Below are positions 26,925-37,730 of a stretch of 64,000 nt of DNA, in pieces. Source of the stretch: Letharia columbiana (Eukaryota > Ascomycota > Lecanoromycetes > Lecanorales > Parmeliaceae). A program made the translations under genes and the position numbers. Below the pieces are notes generated by a model, which saw only the letters and a program-made list of their open reading frames with translations, searched no databases and was not told where the DNA came from. Within the stretch, counting starts at the first letter, position 1. Each line of letters opens with the position of its first letter. The DNA is taken from positions 1-64,000 of the forward strand of contig NW_023501067.1 in assembly GCF_014066305.1 (NCBI RefSeq), read 5' to 3'.

Positions 26925-28890
26925 CGTTCCGGAGTGATGATTTGATGTGGAACCGTGGAGAGCATATAAGGTGGGATCTTGGAGAGCTGAGCCGTGTTCT
27001 TGACGATGGTGGCCTTGTTGCCGCTTGGTTTCTCCGCAGTGTTCTCCGCATTTGCCTGTTGTAGTTCCTCCTCTTGCTCCTCAATGTAGTGGGGATGATA
27101 GGCCAAGTTGCAGTGGTGTTCTCCGCTTGCTGAGTGATGATTTGATGTGGAATCGTGGAGAGCATATGACGTGGGATCTTGGAGAGCTGAGCCTGTTCTT
27201 GGTGCTGAGGGCCTTGTTATCGCTTGGTTTCTCCGCAGTGTTCTCCGCATTTGCCTGTTGTAGTTCCTCCTCTTACTCCTTAATGCAGTGGGGATGATAG
27301 GCCAAGTTATAGTGGTGTTCTCCGCTTACTGAGTGATGATTTGATGTGGAATCGTGGAGAGTATATGACGTGGGATCTTGGAGAGCTGAGCCTGTTCTTG
27401 GTGCTGGGGGCCTTGTTGTCGCTTGGTTTCTCCGCAGTGTTCTCCGTATTCGCCTGCTGTAGTGACTTCTCTTGCATTGGCTGAGTGGATTGGTGTGAGA
27501 TCGTGGAGAGTAGGCCTATTATGTCACTGCTGCTGATTACTATCTCCGCAATATTCTCCGCATTTACCTGCTGCAGTGGTTCCTCCTCTTACTGAGTATC
27601 GGGTTGGTGTGAGACCGTGGAGAGTAGGCCTGTTGTGTCACTGCTGCTGATGACTATCTCCGCAATGTTCTCCGCAGTGTTCTCCGCATTCGCCTGTTGT
27701 AGATCCTCCTCTTGCTCCTCAATGTAGTGGGGATGACAGGCCAAGTTGCAGTGGTGTTCTCCGCTTGCTGAGTGATGATTTGATGTGGAACGACCAAGTT
27801 GCAGTGGTGTTCTCCGCTTGCTGAGTGATAATTTGATGTGGAACCGTGGAGAGCATATGACGTGGGATCTTGGAGAGCTGAGCCGTGTTCTTGACGATGG
27901 TGGCCTTGTTACCGCTTAGTTTCTCCGCAGTGTTCTCCGCATTTGCCTGTTGTAGTTCCTCCTCTTGCTTCTCAATGCAGTGGGGATGATAGGCCAAGTT
28001 GCAGTGGTATTCTCCGCTTGCTGAGTGATGATTTGATGTAGAACCGTGGAGAGCATATGATGTGGGATTTTGGAGAGCTGAGCCGTGTTCTTGGTGCTAA
28101 GGGCCTTATTGCCGCTTGGTTTCTCCGCAGTGTTCTTTATAGTGTTCTCCGCAGTGTTCTCCATAGTGTTCTCCGCAGTGTTCTCCGCATTTGCCTGTTG
28201 TAGTTCCTCCTCTTACTTCTTAATATAGTGGGGATAATAGGCTAAGTTGCAGTGGTGTTCTCCGCTTGTTGAGTGATGATTTGATATGGAACCGTGGAGA
28301 GCATATGACGTGGGATCTTGGAGAGCTGAGCCGTGTTCTTGGTGCTGGGGGCCTTGTTGCCGCTTGATTTCTCCGCAGTGTTCTCCGCATTTGCCTGTTG
28401 TAGTTCCTCCTCTTGCTCCTCCTCTTGTAGAGTATCAGACTGAGTGGCTAGCTGGTGGCTAGCTGAGTGGCTAGCTGAGTGGCTAGCTGAGTGGCTAGCT
28501 GAGTGGCTGACTGAGTGGATAACTGATATGACGTGGGATCTTGGAGAGCTGAGCCGTGTTCTTGACGATGGTGGCCTTGTTGCCGCTTGGTTTCTCCGCA
28601 GTGTTCTCCGCATTTGCCTGTTGTAGTTCCTCCTCTTACTCCTCAATGCAGTGGGGATGACAGGCCAAGTTACAGTGGTGTTCTCCGCTTGCTGAGTAAT
28701 GATTTGATGTGGAACGGCCAAGTTGCAGTGGTGTTCTTCGCTTGCTGAGTGATGATTTGATGCGGAACCGTGGAGAGCATATGACGTGGGATCTTGGAGA
28801 GCTGAGCCGTGTTCTTGACGATGGTAGCCTTGTTGCCGCTTGGTTTCTCCGCAGTATTCTCCGCATTTGCCTGTTGTAGTTCCTCCTCTT
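26925..28890. repeat. About 200-bp tandem array in Helitron A, roughly ten units
   Basis: Units can be anchored on ATGTGGAA(C/T)CGTGGAGAGC (26945, 27145, 27344 and onward, periods 199-200) and on TTTCTCCGCAGTGTTCTCCG, seen near 27028, 27229, 27427, 27918, 28120, 28370, 28588 and 28845. Two variant, shorter units with GTAGGCCT(A/G)TT(A/G)TGTCACTG lie at 27480-27690. A 53-bp sub-unit (CCAAGTTGCAGTGGTGTTCT) is sometimes doubled. The motif TTCTCCGC occurs several times per unit. A period of about 200 bp is not divisible by three, so the long frames on both strands shift from unit to unit and are unlikely to be genes. Confidence 0.9.
28436..28526. repeat. 12-bp microsatellite (GAGTGGCTAGCT)n
   Basis: About six to seven copies of GAGTGGCTAGCT, with end variants, interrupt one 200-bp unit. 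Each unit contains the palindrome AGCTAGCT when joined to its neighbour. The matching position of Helitron B lacks it, so it expanded after the copies separated. Confidence 0.85.
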
Positions 28891-28898
28891 ACTCCTCC

Positions 28899-28942
28899 TA
28901 ATTGGTAGAATTGGTAGAATTGGTAGAATTGGTAGAATGGTG
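28899..28942. repeat. 9-bp microsatellite (ATTGGTAGA)n, first
   Basis: Four to five copies of ATTGGTAGA. The same microsatellite recurs at 29279-29322 and, in Helitron B, at 36880-36922. RIP-altered traces (ATTCTATTAATTCTATTAAT) remain in the autonomous copy near 47911. Confidence 0.85.
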
Positions 28943-29274
28943 GAAGAAGAATGGTTAACCAAATAGGTGGAAGGATTATTATTCGATCCCGGACGCGTTT
29001 GGTGTGACTACAATATTTGAATGTTAGTTTAACCCACCTATCGCTGGCTTGGGAGGAGTATGTAGGGGGAGGACGTATCCGTTCGGGCACCTTTTGAGGG
29101 CCTTTCAACGCTCTTTTTGAGGGTCTTTCAACGCGTTTATGAGCAGTAGTAGGTAGCTGTTGGGCTCGCTTGCGGCCTCGATTGCCAGCAGTAGCGGATT
29201 CGCCGAGGGGTGGCCTGGGGGCGTCAGTAAGGGGCTCTAATTGGGCGAGGGGTACCGAAGACGATTGTGTTCAT

Positions 29275-29322
29275 ATTGGTGGAATTGGTAGAATTGGTAG
29301 AATTGATAGAATTGGTAGAATG
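29275..29322. repeat. 9-bp microsatellite (ATTGGTAGA)n, second
   Basis: About five copies inside the 5' region of Helitron A. Around both microsatellites a longer segment, GATCCCGGACGCGT(T/C)TGGTGT, is duplicated (about 28985 and 29360), so this part arose by a roughly 370-bp internal duplication. Helitron B has the same arrangement. Confidence 0.8.
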
Positions 29323-29700
29323 GTGGAAGAATAACAAACAGATGGAAGGATTATTATCCGATCCCGGACGCGTCTGGTGTAACTACTATAACTATTATAT
29401 TTAAATATCCATTTAATCCACCAATAGTAGACCAAACTTCATTATTTTTACAGCGTTAAAAAGCGCACACCGAGTTCTACAATTTACGAAATTATAAAGA
29501 AACAGTATCCGTAGGGAGCTGGTTATTTCAGAGTGTAAAACTTCTATACACAAATTTTTGATGAGGGAGCTTGGGAGGGCTAGCGGGCTGACTTAGTCAG
29601 TCTAGCCAAAAGGCGTAATAACCCCGAATTGATAATTGGCTGCATATAAAAATTCAAGGTTTTCAAGCTTAGCCCTACCTTATTCTTTTATATATACTAA

Positions 29701-31882
29701 TTAGATTATTTAAATAGAAGTTTAATATATAAAGAAGATAGTTTAATAATAAGAAAAATTAATATAAAAAAGAAAGTCTTAGAGAGAAAGGAGAGGGAAA
29801 GAAAAGCTTAGATATCTATCGCGTATATTAAATTTTTAAATTACTTTAAATTATCTAGCTTAAATTAGATATTAATAAAATACTTTCTCTTTAATTTTAA
29901 AGATTTAAGCTTAAACGAATTACGCTTATTAAACGCTATTATCTAATATAATCTTAACTACTTCTATAATAATTATAATTATTATTATAATCTATATAGA
30001 TTAAAAGATAAAAGATTTAAAAGAGCGAGCTAGTAAGTAATTATTTTTATCTAATTTAGCTAGCGCTAAATTACTATATACTTATTAAAATTTTCGTATA
30101 TTTTATTCTTACTTTTTTATCTTTAAGTCTTACTACTTTTATAGAAATAATTATTTTTTAAATTAAACTTTATAATAATATATTTAAAATAGCGCGTAAT
30201 ATATATTCTCTTTATTTCTAATATCGATATTTACTAGAATTAACGTACTTTTTAATAAAATAAGCTTTAATTAAAATTAAGAATAGCTTAATATTTATAG
30301 ATATTTATATAAGCTCTTTAATTCTTTTATATATATTTACTAATTTATCTTTTTATAGTAATTAAAGTAGAAGAGATTAAGTTTAATAATTTATTATAAT
30401 AAATATTAAATATTAATAATAATAGCGATATTAAAGAGTCTTAATATAGATTAATTAGATAATAATTAAGTTCTTAATTAAAATAAAAAGCGAAGAATAA
30501 GTTTAATTAAAATAAAAATATTAAGAGATCGCGATAGCGAATAAATATATTTATATTTAAGAAGAAACTAATTAAGAAAGTAAAGAAAGTCGATATCTTA
30601 GCTATTAACTACGCTATAATTATTAAAAAGCGTAAAGTTAAATATATTAATATATCGTTATTATAATAGAAGTAAGCTCTTAAGTAAATTAAATAAGATA
30701 TAATAGATAAGCGATAAGTAGCTTTTAATTCTAATTATTATTCTAGTAAACTTATATTTTAATAGTATTATATAAAAAAAGTATATAAGTATAATTACGA
30801 AGAAGTTTAAAGTTTTACTTATCGCGCGAATTATTATATATATAAATAAAGATAAAAGCTCGAATTAAAAGAAAATAAATAATATTAAAATTAAATAAGA
30901 TATAAGTATTAAAAATAATTCTACTATATACGCTAATAATTAAGTAGATTTTATTTTTTAAACTATTTAAGAGCGTAATATAGAATTTAACAATAAGCGC
31001 TATTATAGCTTAGATATAATAATATTAACGCGCTAACTAATAAATATCGAGTTATTATAAAAATCTTAAAATATTAAATACGATTATATCTAGAAGATAA
31101 AATTATAAATCTTTATTTATATATAATTAATTTAGCATATAATAATAAAAAGTTTACTACGAAAACTACGCTATCTAAGTTAATATTTTAATCTTAGTTA
31201 TTATTATCGCTATTATACGAGTAATATAAAGCTATCTTTTATTTAAATATATCTAATTCTTAATTTTAATTATTATTATAGATAATACTAATTTATTCTA
31301 GAATTATTAAATATACTTTTATATACTTTCTATATTTAATCTTTTTTTTATATATCGCGAGAAGATAGCTTAAAGAAATATAGCTTATTATATTAAGCTA
31401 TAATACTTTTAAGAGAATATTAAGAAATATATTAATTTTTCTAAATTAACGATTTAATAAAAAGGCTATAATTATAATACGTATAATTTTATATTAGATA
31501 GCGATATCGAAAATATATAATAAATATATAAAATTATCGTTAACGACTTTAATTATAAAGTATTAACGAATTTCGTATAACTAATATTAGAGAAAGATAA
31601 GCTTTTCTTATTATTAGTAGATATAGCTCGCTTTCTTTTATATATATAAAGTAATAAAATATAATTATATTTAATTTTATATCTTATTAATTTAGCGTAG
31701 TTATTAATTAGAATAATAATTAGAATAGTTACTTCTAAATATAGAAATTCTAATCGAAATATCTTATATATATATTATTCTATAATATAATATTATAGAT
31801 ATATTATATTATAGAATATCTCGCTAAGATTTTATATTATATTAGATATAAAATAATATAAATTTTAATAACTTATATTATA
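29701..31882. other. RIP-saturated repeat DNA between Helitrons A and C
   Basis: A+T-rich and without legible genes. It includes the second copy of the dispersed repeat (30668-31350). A palindrome-like run of TATATTATAGA near 31780-31820 is simple A+T sequence, and I attach no function to it. Confidence 0.75.
30668..31350 (+). repeat. Dispersed direct repeat, copy 2 (partner 24967-25650)
   Basis: Colinear with 24967-25650. Shared landmarks are AAGTAAGCTCTTAAGTA, AACTTATATTTTAAT.GTATT and AAGATAAAATTATAAATCTT. Confidence 0.8.
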
Positions 31883-32473
31883 TTAGTATATATAAAAGAA
31901 TAAGATAGGGCTGAATTAGAAAACCTTGAATTTGTATGTGTAGTTAATTATTAATTCGTTAGGTCTACGCTTTTTGGTTAGACACCGCGGGTAAACAAAT
32001 TAGCGTCCGCAACTATTAAAAAAATAGGTGTACGTTATTAACACATAGAATAACTTTTTTGTTTTCTATTAAGTTTTTGAGATTTTTTTTTTAAATCGTA
32101 GACCGGAATATGGGCTTTCCGAATTTTTAAGAATTTCTAAATTTAGTCTTATAATTATTAAAGCGCAAGGAATTCAAATATCGCTCACCAAAGTTCGCTC
32201 ACCAAAGTCCGCTCGACAGCCCTGATCAAAAAACAGGTGTACATTATTTGATTTTAAAATAACTTTTTTGTTTTCTATTAAAATTTTGAGATTTTTCTTT
32301 TAAATTATAGAACGTAATGTGGGCTTTCAGATAAAAAAAGAATTACTAAATTTAGTCTTATAGATATTTAAAGGCAAGGAATTCAAATATCGCTCACCAA
32401 AGATCGCTCACCAAATTTACTCGACAGCCCTGATTAAAAAAAACGGTTATGAATTTAATTCATAGGCCTTTAC
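31883..32473 (+). mobile_element. Miniature Helitron copy C, 591 bp, plus strand
   Basis: It starts TTAGTATATATAA (preceded by A) and ends GGCCTTTAC (followed by T). A perfect palindrome TATGAATTTAATTCATA (32448-32464) lies 9 nt from the end. Only about 110 nt of 5' sequence match the long copies. The rest is two direct repeats of about 210 bp (32016-32226 and 32227-32436) that differ from the arrays in A and B. It is partly unmutated, with CpA and TpG present. It is too small to code for anything. Confidence 0.85.
32016..32436 (+). repeat. Two ~210-bp direct repeats inside Helitron C
   Basis: Each unit runs from CAGGTGTAC (or TAGGTGTAC) through TTTTTTGTTTTCTATTAA to CTCGACAGCCCTGAT. Near its end each carries the iteron-like pair TCGCTCACCAAAG.TCGCTCACCAAA. 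The first unit has a third, partial TCCGCTC. These may be a captured end of another transposon or a binding-site cluster. Confidence 0.85.
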
Positions 32474-33096
32474 TCGTTAGAGTATAATATAATAGATTAA
32501 TATTCTATATTATATTATATCTTTTCGACTAGTAAATTTACTTCGAAGTATTTATTAATATAAGATTAAGAGAATTCTAAGTCTTTAAAGTTATTATTAT
32601 TAAATATAAAATAATTTTTAAATAATATAATAAATAGATCTTTATTACTATTATAAATCTTATTATAAATAAGATTATCTTCGCTTTATAATAGATTACT
32701 TAAATTTAATTTAATAAAGATTAAACTTATATTACGCGTTAATATAAAAGAATAGCGTAAGATTATAAGATAATATATAATCTATTAAGAATTATAGAAC
32801 TCTTATATCTATTATTTAAGATAGTATATCTTTTATAATAATATAATATTATTAATAGCGAAAATATCTTCGACTTTAATATTAAGTTATACGTTATTTT
32901 AATTTAAATAACTCTTATTATAAATATTATAATAGAATTTTATAAGCTTAAGAAAGTTATATTTTATTAGAGCGAGGCTATTATATTAAGTCGGGCTTTT
33001 AAGATTATAAGCTATAACGATTAATATTAAACTTATAAACTTAGAGTATTTATTACTCTTATAAAGTATATACTTTTAGAATTATTTTAATAGATT
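32474..33096. other. RIP-saturated spacer
   Basis: No feature beyond A+T-rich degraded sequence. It ends in AGATT, the target duplication of the next element. Confidence 0.7.
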
Positions 33097-33261
33097 TATT
33101 AGAACTAGTATAGATACGATACTAGTATAGATGAGATAGAATAGAATAATAAGGCTATCGAACTATATATATGAGAAGAAGATATAATATAGTAGAGAAT
33201 ATCTTTCGCTAAGGCTCATAGCTATAGGGCTAAGTAATATATTAAGAATACGCTTATAATA
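33097..33261 (+). repeat. 5' LTR of the 1.5-kb LTR element
   Basis: 165 bp, TATTAG..TATAATA (RIP-altered TGTTAG..TAACA), preceded by AGATT. Confidence 0.88.
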
Positions 33262-34435
33262 CTATTTCTCTCTCTTAAATAGCTATAGCCTCTATAGCTA
33301 ATAGATTAAAGATATACGCCTATTACTTATTCTATATCTTTAAATATTTATAGTTTCTATAGATCTTAATTAAAGAAGATTTATCGAGATATAGCGATAG
33401 TAATCGAAGTTTAAGTCTTAGCGATTTTCTAAAGAATATCGAATAGTTTTAATTCATTTAAAAATATTATATTCGAGGTTTTATCGAATTGTATACTAGT
33501 TTTAACGCTATTTATTTCTATTATAAAGATTCTAAAGATATAAACTATATCTTATCTATATATTAATAAAATTCTTTAAATTCTTCTTCTTACTTAATCT
33601 ACTTATTATAGTTCTCTACTTTTTTTTTTATCTTTAATATCTATTAATAATCTAATCTAAAAGCTTTACTATAGATTTACTCTACGTCTCTTATACTCTT
33701 ATTATTAAGTTTATCGATAGAATTAAAGAAAATTTAATATATATATATATTATTCTTTAATATCTATTAATAGTCTAGCCTAAGAGCTTTACTATAGATT
33801 TATTCTATATCTCTTATACTCTTATTATTAAGAATTTATTATTAAATTTATTCTTTATCTTTATTAATTTATAGATTTAATAGAGAGATAGAAAAGAATT
33901 AAATATATTAAATATTATTTAATAGTAGGCTTTACTATATATATTATCGATATACTTAATAAAGAGATCGAATCGTTTCGAGGCTATTTCCGTCGCTATT
34001 ATAGTAGACTTATTATAAGTATATTATCGATATACTTAGTAAAGAGATTAAACGTTTACTATTTCGAGACTATTCTTATCGTTATTATAATAGACTTACT
34101 ATAAGTATATTATTAATATATTTAATAAAGAAATTATATATTTACTACTCTTATAATAGACTTACTATATATAAGATTATTAACTATTTCTTTCGATTCG
34201 CTAGTTATATAAATAATTTAATATCTTATTTATCTCTTAACTACTATTTATCGAATTCGATTCGCTATAAAATCGAGTTACTTATCTAATAGACTTATTT
34301 AGAAATACGATAACTTAACTTAATTTCTTATTAAAGCCTCTATTAGCGTATTTCTTTAAATTTATTTATTAATTCGAATAGAGTAAGTTTAATTATATTT
34401 CTCTTTATCGGGTATATAAAGAAGTCTTATTATAA

Positions 34436-34601
34436 TATTAGAACTAGTATAGATACGATATTAGTATAGGTGAGATAGAATTAGAATAATAAGACTATCG
34501 AATTATATATATAAGAAGAAGATATAATATAATAGAAAATATCTTCGTTAAGACTCGCTAGCTATAGAGCTAAGTAATATATTAAGAATATACTTATAAT
34601 A
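34436..34601 (+). repeat. 3' LTR of the 1.5-kb LTR element
   Basis: 166 bp, nearly identical to 33097-33261 and followed by AGATT. Confidence 0.88.
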
Positions 34602-35224
34602 AGATTAATAGATAGTAAATAATTAATATTAATCGAATAATTAATATTATTAATACTCTACTCTTTCTTAATATATATCTTATAGTTTATATTAATATAG
34701 CTTCGCGGTTAATATTATCATATATAATAATTATAAATATTTCTAAATAGAAGTTAAATAATATTATTAATTTATTTATCTTACTCGTTATTACTTAAAT
34801 ATATAATATCGAAATTAATTATTAAAAGATAAGAGAAGAAAATATAAATAATAGCTTTTAAGCCGCTATCGGCGACGCTATAATCTAAGCGAAGTTATTT
34901 TATCTTATATAATTTTAAATTATAAATAATTATTTATTAATTTTAAATAATTTATTATAGAAATAATAATTAAAGAATAAAGTAAAATTTATATTAATAA
35001 ATAACTAAATTCGAAATATTAAAAATTATATTATTAATATTCTAAAAGCGTTAAAATATAAGATCTTCCTTTTAAGTCTAGTATAAAAAATACTTTTTTA
35101 ATCTATTAAAATTAATAATAGCTAAATTTTTACTATTTATAAAAAAAGTTTTTTAATTAATAATCTTAAAATTATTCGTTATTTTATTTTACTTTATAAT
35201 TTTATTCTAATATAAGAGATATAA
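34602..35224. other. RIP-saturated spacer before Helitron B
   Basis: A+T-rich degraded DNA. No feature recognised. Confidence 0.7.
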
Positions 35225-37301
35225 GTAAAGGCCTATGAATTAAATTCATAGAGTTAAATTTTTCATTTTTCTAAGTTAAATAAAGTTAAATTTTTCTAAG
35301 TTAAATGAAATTTTAGCTCTAGTTCTAAGTTAAATCGAACTCTAATCGCTTGCTATACGTTTTTAATCTACTTTTATTACTATAAAATTAATTTAATCTA
35401 TGCGATATATAGATATATATATACGAAGAGAGGCGCGCTAAGGTTTAATTAGAAAGGTATATTAAGTATAAAGAATTAATTCGTAATAATTATCTATAAA
35501 AAATAGAGAAAGATTATATTCTTATAATAAGAAGTATCGAAATATCGGAAAAAAATAGAGATAACATGTTAATTAGTGGTGTGAATTTCATATTATCTTC
35601 TATCGCAGTAAAATCTTTCGAATAATGAAATAGCTATCAGAGCAAGATATCGGACGGTTTTAATTCGTCTAAATATGTATCGTCCGATGTTCCTTCTGTA
35701 GAGGCCCAATTGACTGTGATAGTAGATCCTTCTCTTGTGACGTTATTGTAGTGATGTATCATATTAATGCAGTGGGGATGACAGGCCAAGTTGTAGTGGT
35801 GTTCTCCGCTTGCTGAGTGATGATTTGATGTGGAACGGCCAAGTTGCAGTGGTGTTCTCCGCTTGCTGAGTGATGATTTGATGTGGAACCGTGGAGAGCA
35901 TATGACGTGGGATCTTGGAGAGCTGAGCCGTGTTCTTGACGATGGTGGCCTTGTTGCCGCTTGGTTTCTCCGTAATGTTCTCCGCATTTGCCTATTGTAG
36001 TTCCTCCTCTTACTCCTCAATGTAGTGGGGATAACAGGCCAAGTTGCAGTGGTGTTCTCCGCTTGCTGAGTGATGATTTGATGTGGAACGGCCAAGTTGC
36101 AGTGGTGTTCTCCGCTTGCTGAGTGATGATTTGATGTGGAACCGTGGAGAGCATATGACGTGGGATCTTGGAGAGCTGAGCCGTGTTCTTGACGATGGTG
36201 GCCTTGTTGCCGCTTGGTTTCTCCGCAGTGTTCTCCGCATTTGCCTGTTGTAGTTCCTCCTCTTACTCCTCAATGTAGTGGGGATGACAGGCCAAGTTAC
36301 AGTGGTGTTCTCCGCTTGCTGAGTGATGATTTGATGTGGAATCGTGGAGAGCATATGACGTGGGATCTTGGAGAGCTGAGCCGTGTTCTTGACGATGGTG
36401 GCCTTGTTGCCGCTTGGTTTCTCCGCAGTGTTCTCCGCATTTGCCTGTTGTAGTTCCTTCTCTTACTCCTCAATGCAGTGGGGATGATAGGCCAAGTTAC
36501 AGTGGTGTTCTCCGCTTGCTGAGTGATGATTTGATGTGGAACGGCCAAGTTGCAGTGGTGTTCTCCGCTTGCTGAGTGATGATTTGATGTGGAATCGTGG
36601 AGAGTATATGACGTCCGGACGCGTTTGGTGTGATTACAATATTTGAATGTTAGTTTAACCTATTTATCGCTGGCTTGGGAGGAGTATGTAGGGGAGGACG
36701 TATCCGTTCGAGCTCTTTTTGAGGGCCTTCTAACGCGTTTATGAGCAGTAGTAGGTAGCTGTTAGGCTTACTTGCGGCCTCGATTGCCAGCAGTAGCGGA
36801 TTTGCCGAGCGGTGGCCTGGGGGCGTCAGTAAGTCTCTAATTGGGCGAGGGGTACCGAAGACGATTGTGTTCATATTGGTGGAATTGATAGAATTGGTAG
36901 AATTGGTAGAATTGGTAGAATAATGGAAGAATAACAAACAGGTGGAAGGATTATTATCCGATCCCGGACGCGTCTGGTGTGACTATCATGACTATCATAT
37001 TTGAATGTTCATTTAATTCATTAATAGTAGGCCAAACTTCATAATTTTTACAGCGTTAGAAAGCGCAAACTGAGCTCTATAATTTACGAAATTATGAAGA
37101 AATAGCATCCGTAGGGAGCTGGTTATTTTAGAGTGTAAAACTTCTATATATAAATTTTTGATGAGGGAGGCGTGGGAGGGCTATTGGGCTGACTTAGCCG
37201 GTCTAATCAAAGAGCGTAGCGAATCCGAATTGATGATTGGCTGCACATACAAATTCAAGGTTTTCAAGCTTAGCCCTATCTTATTCTATTATATATACTG
37301 A
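35225..37301 (-). mobile_element. Non-autonomous Helitron copy B, 2.1 kb, minus strand
   Basis: In Helitron sense it starts TCAGTATATATAA at 37301, the only copy that keeps the canonical 5' TC. It ends GGCCTTTAC at 35225, between host A and T. The palindrome at 35234-35250 is perfect. Both sides match copy A: 5' side 36605-37301 with A 28985-29700, 3' side 35225-35660 with A 26566-26930. The last ~340 bp at the 3' end are clearly RIP-mutated relative to A, but the array and the 5' side are not. Near 35260-35335 a block TTTTCTAAGTTAAAT is locally multiplied, which A lacks. Confidence 0.88.
35765..36615. repeat. About 200-bp tandem array in Helitron B, about 3.5 units
   Basis: Same unit as in copy A: ATGTGGAA(C/T)CGTGGAGAGC at 35881, 36134 and 36334. 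The 253-bp first period includes an extra 53-bp CGGCCAAGTTGCAGTGG sub-unit. Units are nearly identical to each other and to A, with only a few transitions. Confidence 0.9.
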
Positions 37302-37730
37302 TAAAGCGTTATTAGAGAAGAATTTTATAAAAAAATACTAATTTTAATAATCGATTATTTCGCGAAGAAAAAGAGTATCTTCGAGAATAATATCGAGATT
37401 ACTCGCTATTTAATATTAATTAAATTTTAAAAGAGAATTTAATAATAATATATTATAAATATAGTAAGTCTTTTAACTAGCTCTAAGAATCTTTATAGCG
37501 TTATTATATAAATTAATAAAGAAAATAATATCTTCGAGTATAATTTCTAATCTTTTAGATTTATTTATAAAAATTAAAAAATAATCGCGTCGCTTTAGTT
37601 TAGAATTAAGATTATATATATTTTCTAATTTATAATTATACTTATTTAAATATTTTAAGAAGAGATTAACTATTAAAAGATTAGAAGTATTAAAATTAAT
37701 TAAATTAAGCTTAACTTTACTTAATATTAA
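37302..37730. other. RIP-degraded sequence upstream of the 18-codon repeat
   Basis: No recognisable domain. The plus strand may be the beginning of the protein that contains the following repeat, since the repeat's frame reads outward from here with RIP-type stops. Confidence 0.5.

Larger units (their letters stand above)
26566..29700 (-). mobile_element. Non-autonomous Helitron copy A, 3.1 kb, minus strand
   Basis: In Helitron sense (minus strand) it begins TTAGTATATATAA at 29700 and ends ..GGCCTTTAC at 26566, flanked by host A and host T. A 17-nt near-palindrome (26575-26591, one G-T wobble) lies 9 nt inside the 3' end, as in rolling-circle transposons. The first ~670 nt of its 5' side match the degraded autonomous copy at 47534-48200. 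The middle is a tandem array of about 200-bp units, with no Rep or helicase. Base composition is normal and CpA and TpG are common, so it has largely escaped RIP. It is mobilised, if at all, by proteins from a full-length relative. Confidence 0.85.
33097..34601 (+). mobile_element. Non-autonomous LTR retroelement, 1.5 kb, plus strand
   Basis: LTRs at 33097-33261 and 34436-34601 (165-166 bp) both start TATTAGAACTAGTATAGATA and end CTTATAATA. The flanking pentamers are AGATT and AGATT, a perfect target duplication. The internal 1.17 kb is the reverse complement of the interior of 21145-22636, including the AGTAAAGAGAT(C/T) repeats (33950-34130) and the CTTTACTATAGATTTACTCT repeats near 33660 and 33790. 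No gag or pol. Two copies with separate perfect target duplications show real transposition before RIP. Confidence 0.92.

Noticed and set aside
28242..29108. 288-codon open frame on the minus strand of Helitron A, and similar frames of 60-152 codons in A and B
   Set aside because: They run through ~200-bp tandem units on both strands, and the period is not a multiple of three. Their His/Ser/Gln-rich products change frame between copies and show no domain. They are open only because this island escaped RIP.
24967..31350. The two dispersed repeats as the target duplication or LTRs of a single element enclosing Helitron A
   Set aside because: They lack sharp TG..CA ends, and the enclosed Helitron has its own complete termini. 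Independent copies of one old element are simpler.
31883..32473. A simple MITE with terminal inverted repeats
   Set aside because: The two ends are not inverted repeats of each other. They match the asymmetric Helitron ends, with a hairpin on one side only.
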